A DNA stretch of 20,647 nucleotides from Zancudomyces culisetae. Lineage: Eukaryota > Kickxellomycota > Harpellomycetes > Harpellales > Legeriomycetaceae. Position numbers and translations under genes: made by a program. How positions within the stretch are numbered: the stretch's first letter is position 1; every line of letters starts with the position of its first letter. Location of the stretch: assembly GCA_001969505.1 (NCBI GenBank), contig LSSK01001206.1, forward strand, positions 1-20,647, in the 5' to 3' direction. The notes under the pieces are model-generated. The model was not told where the DNA came from and made no database searches. It saw only the letters and a program-made list of their open reading frames with translations. Positions 17,690-20,647 of the stretch are shown piece after piece.

Positions 17690-17795
17690 ATTTTCTCTTC
17701 TCCCCTCGCCTCTCACCATCTTTCCCTCCCCTCTCACCATCTTTCCCTCCTTTCCCCTACTTCCCTCCTTTCCTCTACTTCCCTCCTTTCCCCTA
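17690..17795. repeat. Pyrimidine-rich minisatellite between SKN7 and REI1
   Basis: A CT-rich tract on the plus strand containing two copies of CCTCTCACCATCTTTCCCTC at 17709 and 17730 (period 21), then about three copies of a 17-18-base unit TCCTTTCCCCTACTTCCC. It lies between two convergent genes, downstream of SKN7. Confidence 0.75.
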
Positions 17796-17958
17796 TAAAC
17801 ACACTTTATATTCCATGTTTATATAACATTTATTGGATCTATAAAAGAAAAAATCTTTATTATTATTATTTTTTTCCAATTATAAAAAAAAAAAGTTTAT
17901 ATATAATAAATGTAATACACGTTTATGTAAAAAGTATATATGTAAATATAAAATATGA

Positions 17959-19665
17959 TTAAATTGGGTTTTGGATTCTGAAAAACCGTTGGAGTTTATT
18001 GGCCTTGTAGGCAATTCTAGCCCTAAAGTCATTTTGTCTCCTGGATTCCTTGAATGTCTTATTGTCTCGCCAGTGTACTTTGCCATTTGGAAGTGACAAA
18101 ACCAAATCCTTGGAATTTGTATCTCTTGTTCCAGCGACTGGAACCAAATACGATCCTGATGATGAAAGTGGTAAAGGATTCGAGCTATATACTGTAACTT
18201 GGTTACCATCTTCGTCAACTCCAACTTGGGCGGAACCTGCCACTGTTCTTCTGTTTCGTCTACCCCGCACTTGTCTGTCATCTTGGTCTTCACCATCTTC
18301 ATCTTGGTTAGAGGCTGTCAAGTTCTGTTTGTAGTATCTGTGGAGTGCTCGGTGTCCAATTCTGACACCTGATGGTAGTACCAACTCTCCATCCTCTTCG
18401 CGTAACATCGATGCTGCTGGAATCGCGCGGTTGGCTGCACTTGTTTCATAAATATCATAATCTTCATCCTCTACTCCCTCCTCTCCCTGAGAATTACCAA
18501 GATAGTCTGGATACGATGAACTAAAGTCATAGAAATCACTGACTTCCATAATATCAACCTCCTCGTCATACGCAATCTTGCAGTGTCCCATATCATCCAT
18601 ATGCTTTCTAACTGCTTCCAGACTTCGTTTGCTTCCTCCTCCTTTGCCTCGGTTGGAATTTCCATTACAGTACAAACATACATTTGCTACTGTAATTTTC
18701 TCGCCTAGGTATTCAATCAACCCTTCCAAATCTACCAAATACTCAATATCTGGAATAAAGAATGAATGCTCGCTCCGCATATGCTCCATGTTTTTCTCCA
18801 ATCCACCAGAACTGCGCACATCACAAAACAGACAGTCCTCAAGCGTCAGTCGCCGTGCTACTGCCATTTTCTTTTCAATCAATGCGAGAATCTCCGCCTC
18901 ACTCTTGGCGTTGTCTAGCTGTCGGTTGATCTCTTTTTCTTGAATTTGATGTTTGCGAATCTCCTGAGCCAAAAATTCCTTTTCTGAAAGTGTGCTGCTG
19001 TTGTTATTTTTTTCGTTATTGTTTGCTTGTAGGCTTTGTTTATCACCCCCACCATTTGTAGTTGTGAGTTTTTGGGTAGTTTCAGTCTGCTCTCCTTCTT
19101 CTCCTTCTTCCTCTTCTTCTTCACTATCTGGGAATTCCTTGTCATCCATTTCCTCTCCACCCACACTCTCCTGGTTTTTCTTTTTGCTCTCCATATCACC
19201 AACAACTCCTGCATTTACACCACCCTCATTCTCTACTTTTTCTCCTCCCTCAACGACCTCCATCATTGCTAACCGTTCCTCCTCCCTCTGCATCTTCCTA
19301 AGCATTTCCTGCTCCGCTGTCAAATGCTTCTTGGACCGTAAATGGTCTGTAAACATATTTTCTGAATAATACTTGCGGTTGTTACATACCTGGCACGCCG
19401 CAAAATACCCATTGGAGGGAATTCCAAGCTGTTTGTTCTTGTTCTTGTTTTTGCGTGTAGCTTTCTCAAGTTCCTCCAACTCCTTGGCCTGCTGCGCAAG
19501 AACTCGCTGTGCAAACGCCTCAGCGCTCACTGGTGGCAGCTGTACTACCTTGCGTTTTAGATTGTACCGATGCCAATCGGTTTGGTAGTGTTGTCGCTGC
19601 TGCTCTGGTGAATGGAATGCCACCTGGCACGAAATACATGTAAATAATGTTGCTGAATCCCCCAT
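17959..19665 (-). CDS. REI1: REI1/ZNF622-type 60S ribosomal subunit maturation factor
   Basis: 568 residues, one exon, starting at the ATG at 19665 (METs upstream absent in frame). Four zinc fingers are visible: C10-C13-H26-H32, C91-C94-H108-H114, C278-C281-H295-H300 and C330-C333-H355-H361. The C-terminus has GVRIGHRALHRYYKQNL (near 440) and ends NKLQRFFRIQNPI, matching the Rei1 pattern of a basic tail that enters the ribosomal exit tunnel. The known role is cytoplasmic release and recycling of the Arx1-Alb1 complex from pre-60S particles. Longer than S. cerevisiae Rei1 (393) owing to an acidic Glu-rich low-complexity insert (about 130-230) and another acidic, disordered region at about 390-420. 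It could be called REH1, the yeast paralogue; a single copy here cannot be told apart. It converges on SKN7. Confidence 0.92.
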   Translation of the reverse strand: MGDSATLFTCISCQVAFHSPEQQRQHYQTDWHRYNLKRKVVQLPPVSAEAFAQRVLAQQAKELEELEKATRKNKNKNKQLGIPSNGYFAACQVCNNRKYYSENMFTDHLRSKKHLTAEQEMLRKMQREEERLAMMEVVEGGEKVENEGGVNAGVVGDMESKKKNQESVGGEEMDDKEFPDSEEEEEEGEEGEQTETTQKLTTTNGGGDKQSLQANNNEKNNNSSTLSEKEFLAQEIRKHQIQEKEINRQLDNAKSEAEILALIEKKMAVARRLTLEDCLFCDVRSSGGLEKNMEHMRSEHSFFIPDIEYLVDLEGLIEYLGEKITVANVCLYCNGNSNRGKGGGSKRSLEAVRKHMDDMGHCKIAYDEEVDIMEVSDFYDFSSSYPDYLGNSQGEEGVEDEDYDIYETSAANRAIPAASMLREEDGELVLPSGVRIGHRALHRYYKQNLTASNQDEDGEDQDDRQVRGRRNRRTVAGSAQVGVDEDGNQVTVYSSNPLPLSSSGSYLVPVAGTRDTNSKDLVLSLPNGKVHWRDNKTFKESRRQNDFRARIAYKANKLQRFFRIQNPI

Positions 19666-20055
19666 TTTGCCGTATTTTATTGTACTGTCCTGTTTTTGTG
19701 TGTTGTCTTTTCTCGGGTCTATTAAGATTTGAATTTATTCGATTTTCGGTAATAGATTGTTATTTGATAAATATAAAGAAAATTAGTTTGTATATCCTCT
19801 ATTTCTTTCTTTTCTTTTACACTTAGAAAAATGACTATTTATCTACTTTGTTGTCTTTTTTTGTATATATAATAACTTATCGTCTACTCTTTACTCCTTT
19901 GATATATTTACAAGGATCTTTTTTATAAAAAAAAGAAATGAAAATGAAATTTCTCTAACGATCTGATCAACTAAACTTGGTTTTGTCTTGACATCACGTA
20001 CGCTAATATATACTCAAGCTTTTTTTTTTTAATTTTTTTTTTTGGATGCAAAAAT

Positions 20056-20070
20056 TGAAAATTTTTTTTT
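20056..20070. promoter_or_regulatory. Possible RRPE-like element upstream of REI1
   Basis: TGAAAATTTTTTTTT resembles the ribosomal RNA processing element (core AAAATTTT) that marks ribosome-biogenesis promoters in yeasts. It lies about 390 bases upstream of REI1, and A/T-rich surroundings make a chance match likely. No PAC element (GATGAG) was seen nearby. Confidence 0.3.
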
Positions 20071-20204
20071 TCCTTAGCTTTTCCAATAAATGATTAGTAA
20101 TAATTTTATTCATTTTTGGGTAAAGTGTGCTTGTTTTTCCCACATGACTAGTAATTGTTACTGCGCAATTTTTCATTTTTATTTTTTTTTGGCAAAGGAA
20201 CAAT

Positions 20205-20213
20205 GGGGGGGGG
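20205..20213 (+). repeat. G9 homopolymer
   Basis: Nine G in a row, followed by GAGAGG-type purine sequence, in AT-rich DNA upstream of REI1. It is one of three long G/C runs in the window. Confidence 0.8.
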
Positions 20214-20638
20214 AGAGGAAGGTGAGGAAAAATGAGATAGGAAGATGGGAGTTTTCTTCAAAGTAAAATTTGCCAAAAAAAGTCGAATTTTTTTTCCTTT
20301 CTTTTTATGAGATCAAAGCGCAGTACATGAAATGTAGAGGCCAAAAAAAAAAAACAACCAATTAAACGTTATTTTGAATCCTGTTGGTGTAAAGCTCAGT
20401 CAGCTGACTAATATGTCAATGTTTGTTTGCGCTTTTCCTCTCTTTTTACTCCTCCCTCCCACTACTTTTTCGCTTTTTCACTTTTCTCGTACAACCTCTT
20501 CAATCATTGTTCTCCCATCAAAAAGAAATTTCGGCAAAATGTAGTATAATATGTGGTGTATCAAGTAAGCAAATCTATTTTCGTGGTGGTGGTACATTCA
20601 TCAATTCTAAATGTAAAGGAATTACTGTACCTGAAAGA

Positions 20639-20647
20639 CCCCCCCCC
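20639..20647 (+). repeat. C run at the window edge
   Basis: At least nine C residues, cut by the end of the window. Such runs can be real or mark a contig end; the sequence alone does not say. Confidence 0.7.

Larger units (their letters stand above)
19666..20647. promoter_or_regulatory. REI1 upstream region
   Basis: Roughly 980 bases of poly-T/poly-A-rich DNA upstream of REI1, without a credible gene. It includes TATATATAAT near 19864 (about 200 bases from the ATG) and long dA:dT tracts, common in yeast ribosome-biogenesis promoters. The window ends in a C run, so the next gene upstream is not visible. Confidence 0.5.

Noticed and set aside
18992-19369. 125-codon plus-strand frame over REI1
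   Set aside because: It is antisense to the acidic low-complexity region of REI1, giving Ser/Phe/Leu repeats; no start context or family support.

Overview
This window looks like nuclear DNA of an AT-rich ascomycetous (probably Saccharomycotina) yeast. The evidence is the gene set (NUS1-, AIR1/2-, SKN7- and REI1-type genes plus a PA-TM-RING ubiquitin ligase), the short introns (95-177 bases) with GTAAGT-like donors, and the Asn/Ser-rich low-complexity runs. Three of the five recognisable genes contain introns, so this is not an intron-poor Saccharomyces-like genome. CTG falls at conserved Leu positions in SKN7, which argues against the CTG-Ser code. I cannot name the species.

Layout. (1) 972-2381, plus strand: a four-exon NUS1/Nogo-B-receptor-type cis-prenyltransferase subunit (dolichol synthesis), reconstructed here; its last exon carries the C-terminal RxG motif. 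(2) 2820-5507, minus strand, convergent with NUS1: a two-exon PA-TM-RING-H2 membrane ubiquitin ligase with signal peptide, PA-like lumenal domain, one membrane span and a RING. (3) 6187-6477, minus: a doubtful 96-codon ORF. (4) 6590-7919, minus: an AIR1/AIR2-type zinc-knuckle RNA-surveillance protein with one intron between knuckles 4 and 5. (5) 7920-14459: about 6.5 kb with no convincing gene, holding AT-rich 14-bp repeats in opposite orientation at 8.0 and 11.4 kb and a purine-rich plus strand from about 10.8 kb onward. (6) 14460-17531, plus: SKN7, an HSF-type DNA-binding domain plus response-regulator receiver, 1023 residues with long Asn/Ser tracts and an upstream ORF in the leader. (7) 17959-19665, minus, convergent with SKN7: a REI1/ZNF622-type 60S maturation factor. 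(8) 19666-20647: REI1 upstream region with poly-T/poly-A, G and C runs.

The genes do not form one pathway. Each works alone: ER glycosylation lipid supply (NUS1), endomembrane ubiquitination (PA-TM-RING), nuclear RNA surveillance (AIR), osmotic/oxidative/cell-wall signalling (SKN7) and late cytoplasmic 60S maturation (REI1). No mobile element, tRNA, rRNA or CRISPR array was recognised. The least explained part is the 6.5-kb divergent interval between AIR and SKN7.
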